64,000 bases of DNA from Actinomyces bowdenii (GCF_017592395.1 NZ_JAGFOU010000002.1:1-64000); one strand, 5' to 3'; positions 43,501-52,774 are shown, counted from the first letter of the stretch. Notes: generated by a model not told the origin, from the letters alone. A program made the numbers and translations.

Positions 43501-45531
43501 ATGAGTGACTCGGGCCAGAGGCCTGGCCGTAAGGGCCAGGGCAAGGCGGGCAAGCGGGACGCCGGGCACGGCCGTGACAGGAAGCGCCGCGGCACCCTGG
43601 GCAATCCCCTGCTGTGGGTGGCGCCCATCATCCTCGTGGTGCTCCTGGCGGGCAGCCTGCTGTGGTCCATGGGCGGCTACCGCAGCATCGACACCTCCGA
43701 CGGCATCGCCCTGCTGCGCGACAAGCCCGACACCATCGAATCCGTCACCGTGGTGGATGGCACCCAGCGCGTCGAGCTCGACCTGACCGAGCCCTACGTC
43801 CAGAAGCCCAAGAAGGAGGGCGAGTCCGAGGAGAAGCTGGGGGAGAAGGTCCAGTTCACCTTCACCGACGCCCAGGCCGAGCAGGTCGACCGCCTGGTGC
43901 AGGCCGCCAGCCCCTCAGCCGGCTTCAACTCCGTGGTGCCCACCACCTCGTGGTGGTCCTCCATGCTCCAGCTCCTCCTGCCCGTGGTCATCTTCCTGGG
44001 CTTCATGTGGTGGATCTTCTCGCGCATGAGCGGGGGGCGGGGCGGCGCCATGGGCTTCGGCAAGTCCAAGGCCAAGATCGGCTCCAAGGAGATGCCCGAC
44101 GTCACCTTCGACGATGTCGCCGGGGAGGACGAGGCCGTCGAGGAGCTGGAGGAGATCCGGGAGTTCCTCTCCGAGCCGGAGAAGTTCCGGGCCGTGGGCG
44201 CCAAGATCCCCAAGGGGGTCCTCCTCTACGGGCCTCCCGGGACCGGTAAGACCCTCCTGGCCAAGGCCGTGGCGGGCGAGGCCGGGGTGCCCTTCTTCTC
44301 CATGGCGGCCTCGGAGTTCGTCGAGATGTTCGTGGGCGTGGGCGCCTCGCGCGTGCGCGACCTGTTCGAGCAGGCCAAGGAGAACTCCCCGGCGATCATC
44401 TTCGTCGATGAGATCGACGCCGTGGGGCGCCACCGCGGCAGCGGCACCGGTGGCGGGCACGACGAGCGCGAGCAGACCCTCAACCAGCTGCTGGTGGAGA
44501 TGGACGGCTTCGACGCCAACACCAATGTCATCCTCATCGCCGCCACCAACCGCCCCGACGTCCTGGACCCCGCCCTGCTGCGACCGGGCCGCTTCGACCG
44601 GCAGGTGAGCGTCGAGGCCCCGGACATGGCCGGGCGCGCCGCCATCCTGCGGGTCCACGCCAAGGGCAAGCCCTTGACCCGCGACGTCGACCTGGACCTG
44701 GTGGCCAAGCGCACCCCCGGTTTCACCGGCGCGGATCTGGCCAATGTCCTCAACGAGGCGGCCCTGCTCACCGCCCGCTCCAACGCCCAGCTCATCGACA
44801 ACCGGGCCCTGGACGAGGCCATCGACCGCGTCATCGCCGGGCCCCAGAAGCGCACCCGGGTGATGAACGACCATGAGAAGCGGGTGACGGCCTACCACGA
44901 GGCGGGCCATGCCCTGTGCGCCGCCGCGGGCCGCTACTCCGACCCGGTCACCAAGGTCACCATCCTGCCGCGCGGCCGCGCCCTGGGCTACACCCAGGTG
45001 ATGCCGCAGGACGACAAGTACTCGGTGACCCGCAACGAGCTGCTCGACCAGCTCGTCTACGCCATGGGCGGGCGGGCCGCCGAGGAGATCATCTTCCGCG
45101 ATCCCACCACCGGGGCCTCCAATGACATCGAGAAGGCCACCTCCACGGCCCGCAAGATGGTCACCGACTACGGCATGACCTCGGCGGTGGGCGCCGTCAA
45201 GCTGGGCACCACCGAGAACGAGACCGTCCTGGGGCTCAGCGCCACCAGCCGCGACTTCTCCGAGCAGGTCGCCGCCACGGTCGACGCCGAGGTGCGCTCC
45301 CTGCTCGACGCCGCGCACCGGGAGGCCTGGGAGATCCTCACCCGCAACCGGGCGGTCCTCGATGAGCTGGCGGGCCAGCTGCTGGAGCGCGAGACGCTGC
45401 TGGAGAAGGACCTGGAGGAGATCTTCGCCCCGGTCATCAAGCAGGCCGAGCGGCCCCTGTGGCGCAGCGATGAGAGCCTGGAGGTCGTCGAGGCCGCGCC
45501 GGCAGCTGTCGCCGTCGACGACGAGGCCTGA
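43501..45531 (+). CDS. ftsH: ATP-dependent zinc metalloprotease FtsH
   Basis: A 676-residue membrane AAA+ protease for quality control of membrane and short-lived proteins. Two membrane helices (about 39-58 and 155-180) flank a small extracytoplasmic domain. The AAA module has Walker A GPPGTGKT (about 243-250), Walker [12 protein letters not shown] and the second-region-of-homology segment [18 protein letters not shown]. The zinc motif HEAGH is at 466-470. The C-terminal tail is short and acidic. The GTP cyclohydrolase gene folE follows after 11 bases, the usual actinobacterial order. Confidence 0.98.
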   Translation: MSDSGQRPGRKGQGKAGKRDAGHGRDRKRRGTLGNPLLWVAPIILVVLLAGSLLWSMGGYRSIDTSDGIALLRDKPDTIESVTVVDGTQRVELDLTEPYVQKPKKEGESEEKLGEKVQFTFTDAQAEQVDRLVQAASPSAGFNSVVPTTSWWSSMLQLLLPVVIFLGFMWWIFSRMSGGRGGAMGFGKSKAKIGSKEMPDVTFDDVAGEDEAVEELEEIREFLSEPEKFRAVGAKIPKGVLLYGPPGTGKTLLAKAVAGEAGVPFFSMAASEFVEMFVGVGASRVRDLFEQAKENSPAIIFVDEIDAVGRHRGSGTGGGHDEREQTLNQLLVEMDGFDANTNVILIAATNRPDVLDPALLRPGRFDRQVSVEAPDMAGRAAILRVHAKGKPLTRDVDLDLVAKRTPGFTGADLANVLNEAALLTARSNAQLIDNRALDEAIDRVIAGPQKRTRVMNDHEKRVTAYHEAGHALCAAAGRYSDPVTKVTILPRGRALGYTQVMPQDDKYSVTRNELLDQLVYAMGGRAAEEIIFRDPTTGASNDIEKATSTARKMVTDYGMTSAVGAVKLGTTENETVLGLSATSRDFSEQVAATVDAEVRSLLDAAHREAWEILTRNRAVLDELAGQLLERETLLEKDLEEIFAPVIKQAERPLWRSDESLEVVEAAPAAVAVDDEA

Positions 45532-45542
45532 GGCGGGCGCCG

Positions 45543-46115
45543 GTGGGTTATGACGCCGAGGGCGTGCGCCGGGCGGTGCGCGACCTGCTCATCGCCATCG
45601 GCGAGGACCCTGAGCGCGACGGGCTGCGCGAGACCCCGGAGCGGATGGCGCGCGCCTACGCGGAGATGTTCGCCGGGCTCGGGGAGGATCCCGCCGCCCA
45701 CCTGGACCGGGTCTTCGATGTGGGCCATGAGGAGATGGTCCTGGTGCGCGACATCCCCCTGTACTCGGTGTGCGAGCACCACCTCCTGCCCTTCCACGGG
45801 GTGGCCCACGTGGGCTACATCCCCGGGGAGGACGGGCGCGTGACGGGCCTGTCCAAGCTGGCGCGCCTGGTGGAGGGCTATGCGCGCCGCCCTCAGGTCC
45901 AGGAGCGCCTGACCGCCCAGATCGCCGATGCCATGGTGGATCGCCTGGGCTGCCGGGGGGTGCTGGCGGTGGTGGAGGCCGAGCACCTGTGCATGTCCAT
46001 GCGCGGGGTGCGCAAGCCCGGCTCCAACACGATCACCTCGGCCGTGCGCGGCATCATGCGCGCCGCCGCCACCCGCTCGGAGGCCATGAGCCTCATCCTG
46101 GGCGGCCGCCACTGA
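45543..46115 (+). CDS. folE: GTP cyclohydrolase I
   Basis: A 190-residue enzyme for the first step of folate synthesis, GTP to 7,8-dihydroneopterin triphosphate. Zinc-binding and active-site segments are complete: [36 protein letters not shown], and [14 protein letters not shown]. Start is GTG 45543 close behind ftsH. The last 16 codons (from 46067) and the following 25 bases are duplicated at 47437-47510, on the other side of the ATPase gene, so folE has been the site of an insertion or tandem duplication; its C-terminus ([12 protein letters not shown]) remains intact. Confidence 0.97.
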   Translation: MGYDAEGVRRAVRDLLIAIGEDPERDGLRETPERMARAYAEMFAGLGEDPAAHLDRVFDVGHEEMVLVRDIPLYSVCEHHLLPFHGVAHVGYIPGEDGRVTGLSKLARLVEGYARRPQVQERLTAQIADAMVDRLGCRGVLAVVEAEHLCMSMRGVRKPGSNTITSAVRGIMRAAATRSEAMSLILGGRH

Positions 46116-46140
46116 GGAGCGGTCTCCTTGGCCGGTGGGC
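46067..46140 (+). repeat. Direct repeat copy 1 (folE 3' end)
   Basis: This 74-bp segment matches 47437-47510 with one mismatch (T46128/C47498). It encodes the FolE C-terminus plus the bases after the stop, and marks the left boundary of the inserted ATPase unit. Just beyond it is a perfect 14-bp palindrome, GGACAGCGCTGTCC (46143-46156), immediately before the ATPase stop codon. Confidence 0.9.
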
Positions 46141-46157
46141 GTGGACAGCGCTGTCCA

Positions 46158-47369
46158 TCAACGACGGCGGCGCCGCGGCTCTGGAACCTGCAGTTCCGGG
46201 ACGGCTCGGAGCATGAACGCCTCGAAGTCTGGCACCGTGAAGGCTGCATACCCGTGCTGAGGCGTGTACAGCAGCCCCATGTCGATGAGCTGGGAGCGGA
46301 CAGGGGCCACTTGTGAGGACTCCCGCCCCATGCGAGCGGCGACGTCCGCGGCTTTCTGGGGCTCTGACCCGAGTTCGGCCATGGCGCGCATGTAGGCGAT
46401 CTGCAGCGGGGTGGCACGGTCGAGGCGGACCTTGAAGAAGGAGCTGTCGAGTTTCGCCTCGTAGGCCTCGCGCGCAGCGGCGACATCGGCACGGTCGATG
46501 CGCGCGTCCTCCGCGATGATCCAGGCCTGGTAGCCGAGCTCCTGAAGGAAGTAGGGGTATCCATGCGTGATGCTCACCGCGAGGTCTGCGGCGTCCTCGG
46601 TGAAGGTCACCCCCTCCGTGCGCGCCGGCTCGATGAGTGCGCGTCGAGCATCCTCGGGACCGAGGGAGTCGATACGGGGGAACTTGAAGAGGCGTTCGGC
46701 GTAGGACTTGGCGTCTCCTGCGAGTTCGGCGATCTGCGGCAGCCCGGCCCCGACGAAGGTGATGGGAAGGGTCCTCTGAACCGACTTGTGCACTGCTTGG
46801 ATCAAGGACTCGAGCTGGCCTGTGGTGAGGAACTGGACCTCATCGATGAGCAGGACGATGCCGGTGCTCTTCTCCTTCGCCACTGCTCCCACGGACAGGA
46901 AGACGTCGGTGAGGTCCAGGCCGAGGTCCCCATGGTCGCCGTAACCGCCTGAGGGCGGTACGTCCCAGGTGACGGAGAGCGTTCCCTCCTGGTCGATGGA
47001 CAGGGCGAAGGAGCTCAGGACCGAGGCGGCATGACGGGCCCGGTCGGTCCAGCGCTGCCGCGGTGAGAGGTGGAGTAGGGCGGCGCGAAACTTGGAGAAG
47101 ATCGCTTGGCGGAAAGCGCGCTCGTCATGCTTGGATGCCTCAAGGTCAATGACCTCCCAGCCGGCCTCCTCGGCCAGGTTGCTGAACCTGTTGAGCAGGA
47201 CCGTCTTGCCGACCCCCCGGAGGCCGGTGATGATCATGGACTGCTCTGTGCGTCCCCTTCTCAGGCGCTCAAGCAGCACGGTGAAGGCCTGGGTCTGCCC
47301 GTCTCGTCCGATGAGGGCCTCGGGGGTGGCGCCCGCGTTCGGGGTGTACGGGTTGTTGATGTTGTCCAC
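46158..47369 (-). CDS. P-loop ATPase (AAA/STAND-like), probably acquired
   Basis: A 403-residue soluble ATPase starting at GTG 47369 without a ribosome binding site. Walker A is GLRGVGKT (about 49-56), Walker B VLLIDEVQFL, and a sensor-1-like ITFVGAGLPQI follows; HGYPYFLQELGYQAW and a C-terminal winged-helix-like region (VAARMGRESSQVAPVRSQLIDMGLLYTP) complete the layout. This resembles archaeal-type/Orc1-like 'ATP-binding' proteins common in actinobacteria, some linked to mobile DNA or defence. It lies between duplicated folE ends, convergent with folE. No partner gene is adjacent. The function is not established. Confidence 0.8.
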   Translation of the reverse strand: MDNINNPYTPNAGATPEALIGRDGQTQAFTVLLERLRRGRTEQSMIITGLRGVGKTVLLNRFSNLAEEAGWEVIDLEASKHDERAFRQAIFSKFRAALLHLSPRQRWTDRARHAASVLSSFALSIDQEGTLSVTWDVPPSGGYGDHGDLGLDLTDVFLSVGAVAKEKSTGIVLLIDEVQFLTTGQLESLIQAVHKSVQRTLPITFVGAGLPQIAELAGDAKSYAERLFKFPRIDSLGPEDARRALIEPARTEGVTFTEDAADLAVSITHGYPYFLQELGYQAWIIAEDARIDRADVAAAREAYEAKLDSSFFKVRLDRATPLQIAYMRAMAELGSEPQKAADVAARMGRESSQVAPVRSQLIDMGLLYTPQHGYAAFTVPDFEAFMLRAVPELQVPEPRRRRR

Positions 47370-47375
47370 GAGGGG

Positions 47376-47416
47376 ACTTTACCTACTTTACTCGACTTTA
47401 TCTATTTCTAGTAAAG
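47376..47416. promoter_or_regulatory. AT-rich promoter with ACTTTA repeats upstream of the ATPase
   Basis: ACTTTA occurs at 47376-47381, 47385-47390 and 47395-47400, 9 to 10 bases apart, with an inverted GTAAAG at 47411-47416. Read on the ATPase strand the repeats are TAAAGT, which resemble -10 hexamers (TANNNT), the nearest 6 bases from the GTG start. They may be overlapping leaderless promoters or repeated operator sites. The patch is the most AT-rich part of the region. Confidence 0.55.
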
Positions 47417-47436
47417 CTTGTTGCGCTTGGCGCGCT

Positions 47437-47510
47437 CGCCACCCGCTCGGAGGCCATGAGCCTCATCCTGGGCGGCCGCCACTGAGGAGCGGTCTCCCTG
47501 GCCGGTGGGC
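47437..47510 (+). repeat. Direct repeat copy 2 (folE 3' end)
   Basis: Second copy of the 74-bp folE tail (one mismatch to 46067-46140). It contains the last 16 FolE codons and stop but no upstream folE sequence, so it is not translated as FolE. It marks the right boundary of the ATPase insert. The following DNA (from 47511) differs from that following copy 1. Confidence 0.9.
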
Positions 47511-48064
47511 ATGGCCGTGGCCCTCGCCGTCGGTGGATGCCGGTCCCATTGTGCCGGGCCGGGCGCGCGCCGCCGGGGCCGGCCGCAGTTCGCGGGGTCG
47601 TCCGTGCTTCGCAGGTCTTGTCGGCACTCCGCACCCCTGGGGCCCTCCGATCTGCCGGCGTCCCCCGCAAGGTGCAGACAACCCCGGCAATCTGCACCCC
47701 ACCGCTCGGCCCTGCGGCCAGCACCCGCCCAGGACCTCCCACCATGCTGAGGGGCGCACCGCCCGCCGGACGCTCCTCAAAGGGCTCCGGGTCGAGCCCC
47801 CGCCGCACCGAGAGGCGCGCCCTCCTGGGGCCGGCGGGCCCGCTGCTCGTCGGGCCCACGATGGCGTCGCTTCGCGGAAAAGGCGTCACTTCGCGACTTG
47901 GACGGCACTTACAGGTGCCGTCCAAGTCGCGAAGCGACGCGCCTGTCGCGAAGCGACGTCCAACCTGCTCTCCACGCGCACCGCTGAGCCGCCAACCCGG
48001 CCGGCGCCCGCCACTCCAGACGGGGGCGCTCACCGGAGAGGATCCTCGCTGGCCGGCGCCGGCC
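47511..48064. other. Gene-free interval between the folE repeat and the kinase gene
   Basis: No gene is supported in this 554-bp GC-rich stretch. It contains short TGCAG/CTGCA inverted copies near 47674-47696 and the family B repeat at 47865-47958. Before the insertion it may have been the normal folE-downstream region. Confidence 0.4.
47865..47958. repeat. Inverted/direct repeat array (family B), first locus
   Basis: A 26-bp inverted pair (47883-47908 with 47915-47940, one mismatch) surrounds a 6-base loop; arms share CTTCGCGACTTGGACGGCA. Extra partial copies of the outer unit flank it: GCGTCGCTTCGCG at 47865 (inverted sense) and GTCGCGAAGCGACG at 47945-47958 (direct sense). The same family occurs at 62689-62805. 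It could fold as a strong hairpin but the flanking extra copies suggest a protein-binding array or REP-like element. Confidence 0.8.
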
Positions 48065-49360
48065 TCACGCGCCGTGCCGCCCGGCGGCCAGCGGCACGGA
48101 GAGGACCACCATGAAGCGCTCGGCGCTGCCAGTGGCGCTGAAGGTCCCGCCCAGGGACTCCACCCGGCGCCGGGCCCCCTCCAGCCCCAGGCCCGAGGAG
48201 GCACTGGGGGCCGGCAGGTCGGAGGTGCCATCCGGCGGTGCCACGGCATTGGTGGCCATCGCCTCCAGGCTCAGGCCATCGGCCTCGATGACGAGCCGTG
48301 CGGGCCCGGGCGCCGCGTACTTGGTCATATTGCTCACCAGCTCGCCGAGCACCCGCACCAGCTGCTGGCGCACTCCGGGGCTGACCACTGGGGCGTCGAG
48401 CAGCCCCAGGCCAGTGGCCGCCAGGTCGGCGCCGCGGCCGGCCATGACCGCCCGCGCCTCGGCCACCACCTCGGCCAGCGGCCGTGGAGCGGAGGAGGCG
48501 AGCACATCCATGCCGGCCCCGCCCCCGGCCTCGTTCATCGCCCGCAGGCTGGAGCGCAGGCGGCTCACCGAGGCGCGCACCGAGGCCGTCATCGAGGCCA
48601 GTGCCGGCGAGAGCGCCGCGTCCTCGCGGTGGGCCAGGCGCGCCTGCTCAGCGAGCATGACCACCTGGCTCAGATCGCGCACCACCGTGTCGTGCAGCTC
48701 GGAGACCACCAGGAGGCGCTGGCGCTCCAGGTCCGCCTCGTGGCGCTCAGCGGCGGCCTCGGCCAGCCGGCGCGGCTGGCGGATGAGCTCGGCCACCACC
48801 AGGCAGGCCGCGCCCAGCAGGAGGGTGTAGAGATAGGCCTCGGTGAAGGGCGTGGTGTAGCCGCCCTCGTAGACCGGCGGCGGGTCGAGGCGGTAGGACA
48901 GGTGAGCCAGGGCGGCGCCGCACGCCGCCACCCCGTAGGCCAAGGCGCGGTGGAAGCCCCTGGAGACCAGCACCGAGGCGCACAGCCACGGCCCGACAGC
49001 AGGCAGGGGGAAGCCGCTCATCGAGGAGCAGCAGGCCGCGACCAGGCAGAGGATCGCCCCGCCCAGTGGCCACACCGAGACCAGGGCCAGGCCCAGCCCG
49101 CTGAGCGCGATGGCCGAGGCGCCACCCGCCTCGAAGGGGTAGAGGGACACCATCGAGACCAGCGCGAGCAGGCCCGAGCAGGCCGCGCCCAGCAGGTGGG
49201 TGCGGCCGCTGGGCGCCCAGGTGGACAGGCCGCTGCGGGCCAGGACCCGGGCCGTCACCCGTGCGGTGGCGGACAGCCGCGCCCCGGCGCCCCCGCCGCT
49301 CCCGCGCGGGGCCGGAACCCTTCCCCAGGCCCTCATCGGCGCCCTCCTCCTGCCTCTCAT
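48065..49360 (-). CDS. Sensor histidine kinase (NarL-type), divergent from its regulator
   Basis: A 431-residue membrane kinase. A basic head (1-45) precedes five to six membrane helices (about 55-195). The phospho-acceptor box is SELHDTVVRDLSQVVMLAEQ, and the ATPase domain has N-box GELVSNMTKYA and a G-box-like SSGLGLEGARRRVESLGG; the first G-box Asp is replaced in MATNAV. The partner response regulator is divergent, 76 bases away, rather than co-transcribed, unlike the other two systems in this window. The start could be ATG 49336 instead of 49360. Confidence 0.85.
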   Translation of the reverse strand: MRGRRRAPMRAWGRVPAPRGSGGGAGARLSATARVTARVLARSGLSTWAPSGRTHLLGAACSGLLALVSMVSLYPFEAGGASAIALSGLGLALVSVWPLGGAILCLVAACCSSMSGFPLPAVGPWLCASVLVSRGFHRALAYGVAACGAALAHLSYRLDPPPVYEGGYTTPFTEAYLYTLLLGAACLVVAELIRQPRRLAEAAAERHEADLERQRLLVVSELHDTVVRDLSQVVMLAEQARLAHREDAALSPALASMTASVRASVSRLRSSLRAMNEAGGGAGMDVLASSAPRPLAEVVAEARAVMAGRGADLAATGLGLLDAPVVSPGVRQQLVRVLGELVSNMTKYAAPGPARLVIEADGLSLEAMATNAVAPPDGTSDLPAPSASSGLGLEGARRRVESLGGTFSATGSAERFMVVLSVPLAAGRHGA

Positions 49361-49424
49361 CGCCTCCTATGCCGGCACGGCCGCCCTGGCCGTGCCGGCC
49401 CGCGAGCTGCCAGCGCCCTGCCGC

Positions 49425-49430
49425 TAGCAT
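49425..49430 (+). promoter_or_regulatory. -10 hexamer (TAGCAT) for a leaderless response regulator transcript
   Basis: TAGCAT lies exactly 6 bases before ATG 49437, with no Shine-Dalgarno sequence. The hexamer and gap are identical to those at lysR (6505). Confidence 0.5.
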
Positions 49431-49436
49431 CCTTCC

Positions 49437-50120
49437 ATGGCCGCATCCCCCCAGCCCAGCACCCAGGCGACCGTGGTCCGGGTGGCCGTGGTCGATGACG
49501 ACCCCTTCGTGCTCACCGCCCTGCGCGCCTACCTGGCCTCCAGCGCGCGGATCGAGGTCTCCTCCACCTTCTCGCGCGCCCAGGACGCCCTTGCCTTCCT
49601 GCGGAGGGTGCCGGTGGACGTCCTGCTCACCGACGTGCGCATGCCGGGCATGGACGGCCTGGAGCTGCTGGGCCGGGTGCGCGCGGCGCACCCCGGTACC
49701 GCGGTGGTCCTGCTGACCTCCTTCGACGACCACACCGCCATGCTCCAGGCCCTGGCTCAGCAGGCCAGCGGCTTCCTGCTCAAGGACGCGGCCCCCGAGG
49801 AGGTGGTGCGCGCCGTGCTCGCGGCCAGCGAAGGTGGCACGACCATCTCCCCGGCCGCCGCCACCCGCCTGGTCTCCCAGCACCTGCGCGCCGCGGTCCC
49901 GGCTCCGTGCGACGGGGCCGGGCCAACGGTCACCGAGGCCGAGCGGGCCGTCCTGTCCCTGCTGTGCGAGGGCCACTCCAATGCGGAGATCGCCGAGCAG
50001 CTGGTGATCTCCGAGGCCACGGTCAAGACCCACGTCTCCCACCTGATGAGGAAGTACGCAGTGACCTCCCGTCTGAAGCTGGTGGTCGCCGTGCACCGCC
50101 AGCGCGAGGCCCGGGGCTGA
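49437..50120 (+). CDS. Response regulator, NarL/LuxR family
   Basis: A 227-residue regulator with a receiver domain (VRVAVVDDDPFVLTALRAYL; phospho-acceptor Asp66 in VLLTDVRMPGMDG; Lys in FLLKDAAP) and a LuxR helix-turn-helix (VTEAERAVLSLLCEGHSNAEIA ... SEATVKTHVSHLMRKY). It is divergent from its probable kinase and convergent with the FtsX-type permease operon, which it may control; that is inference from proximity. Confidence 0.92.
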   Translation: MAASPQPSTQATVVRVAVVDDDPFVLTALRAYLASSARIEVSSTFSRAQDALAFLRRVPVDVLLTDVRMPGMDGLELLGRVRAAHPGTAVVLLTSFDDHTAMLQALAQQASGFLLKDAAPEEVVRAVLAASEGGTTISPAAATRLVSQHLRAAVPAPCDGAGPTVTEAERAVLSLLCEGHSNAEIAEQLVISEATVKTHVSHLMRKYAVTSRLKLVVAVHRQREARG

Positions 50121-50293
50121 GGGGCGCCCGAGGGGCTGCGGCGCACTGCGGTGCCCAGACCTGTGGCGAAGGGGCTCCCAGCGCCCCGGAGGCCGCCGCA
50201 TGATCCTTGCACTGATGCGGATCGTGCGCCGCGCCCGTGGGTCTCCGCCTCTCCTTGCCGCAGATCCGGACACTCCCAGCCCCAGTCGGGTCC

Positions 50294-52774
50294 TCAGTCG
50301 GCGGCCAGGACCGTCACGGGGGCCACGGCCGCGGCCCGGCCTGAGGGCCGCAGGCACGCCACCACCCCCACCGCCCCGGAGATGAGGACGATCCCAGCCA
50401 GGATGAGCCAGGGGATGGAGATCCGGATGCCCTCGCCACCGCTATCGCCCAGGAGCGCCGAGATCCCGGCCACTCCCACCCCGATGCCCACGGCGGCGCC
50501 GATGCCGCCCCCCAGGAGCGCCATGACCGCCGACTCGGTGAGGAACAGGCGGCGGATCGTGGTGCGCCCCGTGCCGGTGGCGCGCAGGACTCCCACCTCG
50601 CGCATTCGCTCCACCACGCTGACCTCCGCGGTGTTGGCCAGGCCGGACAGCGTGATGAGCAGGCTCAGGGCGAGGATCGCTCCGATGGTCAGGGCCGTGC
50701 GACGGATCTGCCCGGTGAAGGACAGGCGCCCCTGGTCAGCGGTGCTCACCAGCAGGCCCGAGCCCCGCAGCTCCTCGCGCACGGCGCTGGCCGCTGCAGT
50801 GCCCGAGCCGTCCCCCGCGGCGCGCGCCCACAGGCTCGTGGGCACCGGCTCGGCACCGGTGAGCGCCTGGGCGGTGGCGGCGGTGATCACCGGGCCGTAG
50901 CCGCCCTCCTCGACATGGACCCGCAGCCTGCGCGTGCCCGCCGGGCCGCTGAGCGTCACCTCACTGCCCTCGGGCAGGCTGTAGATGCCCCCGACGATGA
51001 GGGTGTCGTCATCGAGGCCCTCCAGGCCGTGGTGGGAGCGGACGATGGGGTCGATGGCGGCATCGTCGATGGCGCTGACGGTGATCTCGTCGTCCCGGGC
51101 CTCGGAGGTGAGCCGCAGGCTCGGGGTGGGCACGATGATGCTCGCCTCCACCCCCTCAACGCCCTCGACCCGCCGGGACAGGGCGGCAGTGTCGTGGTCC
51201 GCCTCGATGGCGGAGACACGGATGTCGATGGGGGAGCCGGAGGCCAGGTAGCCCTCCAGGGAGGCGCTGAGGGTGGACAGGCCGGTGGCCATCGTGGCGG
51301 CCACCGAGACCGAGACGAGCAGCGCGGCGGTGGTGGCGGCCGCGCGCCCCGGGTTGCGGGCCAGGTTGCGGCAGGCGAGCTGCAGGACGGGGCGGCGCGC
51401 CCCGCCGCCGAGGCGCTCGATGAGCTGGGAGGCTCCCACGACCAGCAGGGGCAGGGACAGCAGCACGCCCAGGACCATGGCCACGGCGCCCGCGGCGGTG
51501 GTCTCGATGATGCGCCCGTGAACCCCTGCCCAGGTCATGGCGATGCCCAGGCCCGCGACCACCAGGCCCGCGGCTGCCGCCACCCGGCGTCGGCGGCCCA
51601 GGGCGGAGGCGTCCGCCACCTGGCCGGTCAGGGCGATGAGGGGGCTGACCCGCGCGGCCTGGTGGGCCGGCCGCAGCACGGCCACCAGGGTGATGACCAC
51701 GCTGAGCAGGACCGTCAGGGCGGGGCTGGTCCAGGAGACGGTGAGGTGCTGGGGATCGAGCGCAGCCAGGAGGCGCGCCCGGATGGCCACGATCGCCAGG
51801 ACGGCGCCCACGGCCGCTCCCAGGACCGAGCCGCTCAGGGCGGTGAGCAGGCCCGCGCGCAGCACTGCCAGGCGCACCTGGCGCCGGCTGGCCCCCACGC
51901 AGCGCAGCAGGCCGATGGTGCGGGTCTGCTTGGCCAGGAGCGTGGTGAAGGTGGTGGCGATGACGATGACTGCGACCACGGCGCACACGGGGCCGAGGAC
52001 CTGGAGCAGGGTGAGGGTGGCCGAGGCGAGACTGTTGCCGCTCACTGCGCGCTGCCCGATGGTCTCCTGGGCGGACTGCACGGTGGCCTCGGGCCGGCTG
52101 GCCCCCATGGCCGTGGCAGCGGCCTCCACCAGCTGGGAGGTGCCCGTGCCGGGGGCGGCGGTGAGGTAGAGGACGGCGAGCTCGTCGGGCACGCCCAGGG
52201 CGGCCTGCTGCTGGGGGCTGGCGAAGATGAAGCTGTTGAGGGGGTTCCTGCGGCTGACCTGCGGCCCGGGCTCGATGATGCCGACGACGGTGGCCGTGGC
52301 CTGGCGGGACTGGGCGCCATCGTCCGGGTCATCGGCTCTCAGCGCGATCGTGGAGCCGGCCTCGATGCCCTGCTTCTGGGCCAGGACCGGGGAGATCGCG
52401 ATCTCCCCGTCGGCCTCGGGCAGGCGCCCGGCGGTCAGCCGCGTTCCCCCTGCCAGGGGCGGGATGTCAAGGACGAAGGCGTGCTCGTCGTAGGTCTCGC
52501 CCGGGCGATCGACCCACAGGTGCCCCTCACGGTAGGGGCGCACGTCCCGGACCTCGGGCAGGGCGGCCAGATCCTGGACGTGCTGCCCGTTGAGGCCCTG
52601 GCCGCGGCCCGCGATGACGACGGCGTCGGCCCCTCCCACCGAGGCGCGGGCGCTGGAGGTGATCGCGGTGGTGAAGGAGGCGGAGATGATGAAGGCGAAG
52701 GCCATGAGCGTGGCCGCCAGTGCCACGGCCACCACGGCGGCGGCGGTGCGCCGCAGGTCGAGCAGGCGGGGCAT
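50294..52774 (-). CDS. FtsX-type ABC transporter permease (MacB-like, double FtsX domain)
   Basis: An 826-residue permease that starts at ATG 52774, overlapping the ATPase stop (TGATG). A first membrane helix and a large extracytoplasmic domain are followed by an FtsX core (VVAVIVIATTFTTLLAKQTRTIGLLRCVGASRRQV), central helices, a second extracytoplasmic domain, and a second FtsX core (TEVSVV-like ERMREVGVLRATGTGRTTI with RLFLTESAVMALLGGGIGAAVG). This double-domain layout is typical of mechanotransmission or antimicrobial-peptide-resistance exporters. Partner ATPase is adjacent. The two-component pair at 48065/49437 is the likely regulator. Confidence 0.9.
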   Translation of the reverse strand: MPRLLDLRRTAAAVVAVALAATLMAFAFIISASFTTAITSSARASVGGADAVVIAGRGQGLNGQHVQDLAALPEVRDVRPYREGHLWVDRPGETYDEHAFVLDIPPLAGGTRLTAGRLPEADGEIAISPVLAQKQGIEAGSTIALRADDPDDGAQSRQATATVVGIIEPGPQVSRRNPLNSFIFASPQQQAALGVPDELAVLYLTAAPGTGTSQLVEAAATAMGASRPEATVQSAQETIGQRAVSGNSLASATLTLLQVLGPVCAVVAVIVIATTFTTLLAKQTRTIGLLRCVGASRRQVRLAVLRAGLLTALSGSVLGAAVGAVLAIVAIRARLLAALDPQHLTVSWTSPALTVLLSVVITLVAVLRPAHQAARVSPLIALTGQVADASALGRRRRVAAAAGLVVAGLGIAMTWAGVHGRIIETTAAGAVAMVLGVLLSLPLLVVGASQLIERLGGGARRPVLQLACRNLARNPGRAAATTAALLVSVSVAATMATGLSTLSASLEGYLASGSPIDIRVSAIEADHDTAALSRRVEGVEGVEASIIVPTPSLRLTSEARDDEITVSAIDDAAIDPIVRSHHGLEGLDDDTLIVGGIYSLPEGSEVTLSGPAGTRRLRVHVEEGGYGPVITAATAQALTGAEPVPTSLWARAAGDGSGTAAASAVREELRGSGLLVSTADQGRLSFTGQIRRTALTIGAILALSLLITLSGLANTAEVSVVERMREVGVLRATGTGRTTIRRLFLTESAVMALLGGGIGAAVGIGVGVAGISALLGDSGGEGIRISIPWLILAGIVLISGAVGVVACLRPSGRAAAVAPVTVLAAD

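Larger units (their letters stand above)
46067..47510. mobile_element. Putative small integrated unit at the folE 3' end
   Basis: A segment of about 1.37 kb carrying one ATPase gene is bounded by 74-bp near-identical direct repeats of the folE tail. Gene content and base composition differ from the flanking DNA: the ATPase is visibly less GC-biased and has an AT-rich promoter. Integrating elements that target conserved gene 3' ends recreate the coding end in this way. No recombinase is present, so it may be a satellite, a decayed remnant, or the outcome of a tandem duplication. The mobile origin is inference; the repeats are directly visible. Confidence 0.55.

Noticed and set aside
47092-48114. 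Plus-strand open frame across the ATPase promoter and family B repeat
   Set aside because: It crosses the duplicated folE tail and repeats, with compositionally biased sequence and no start signal.
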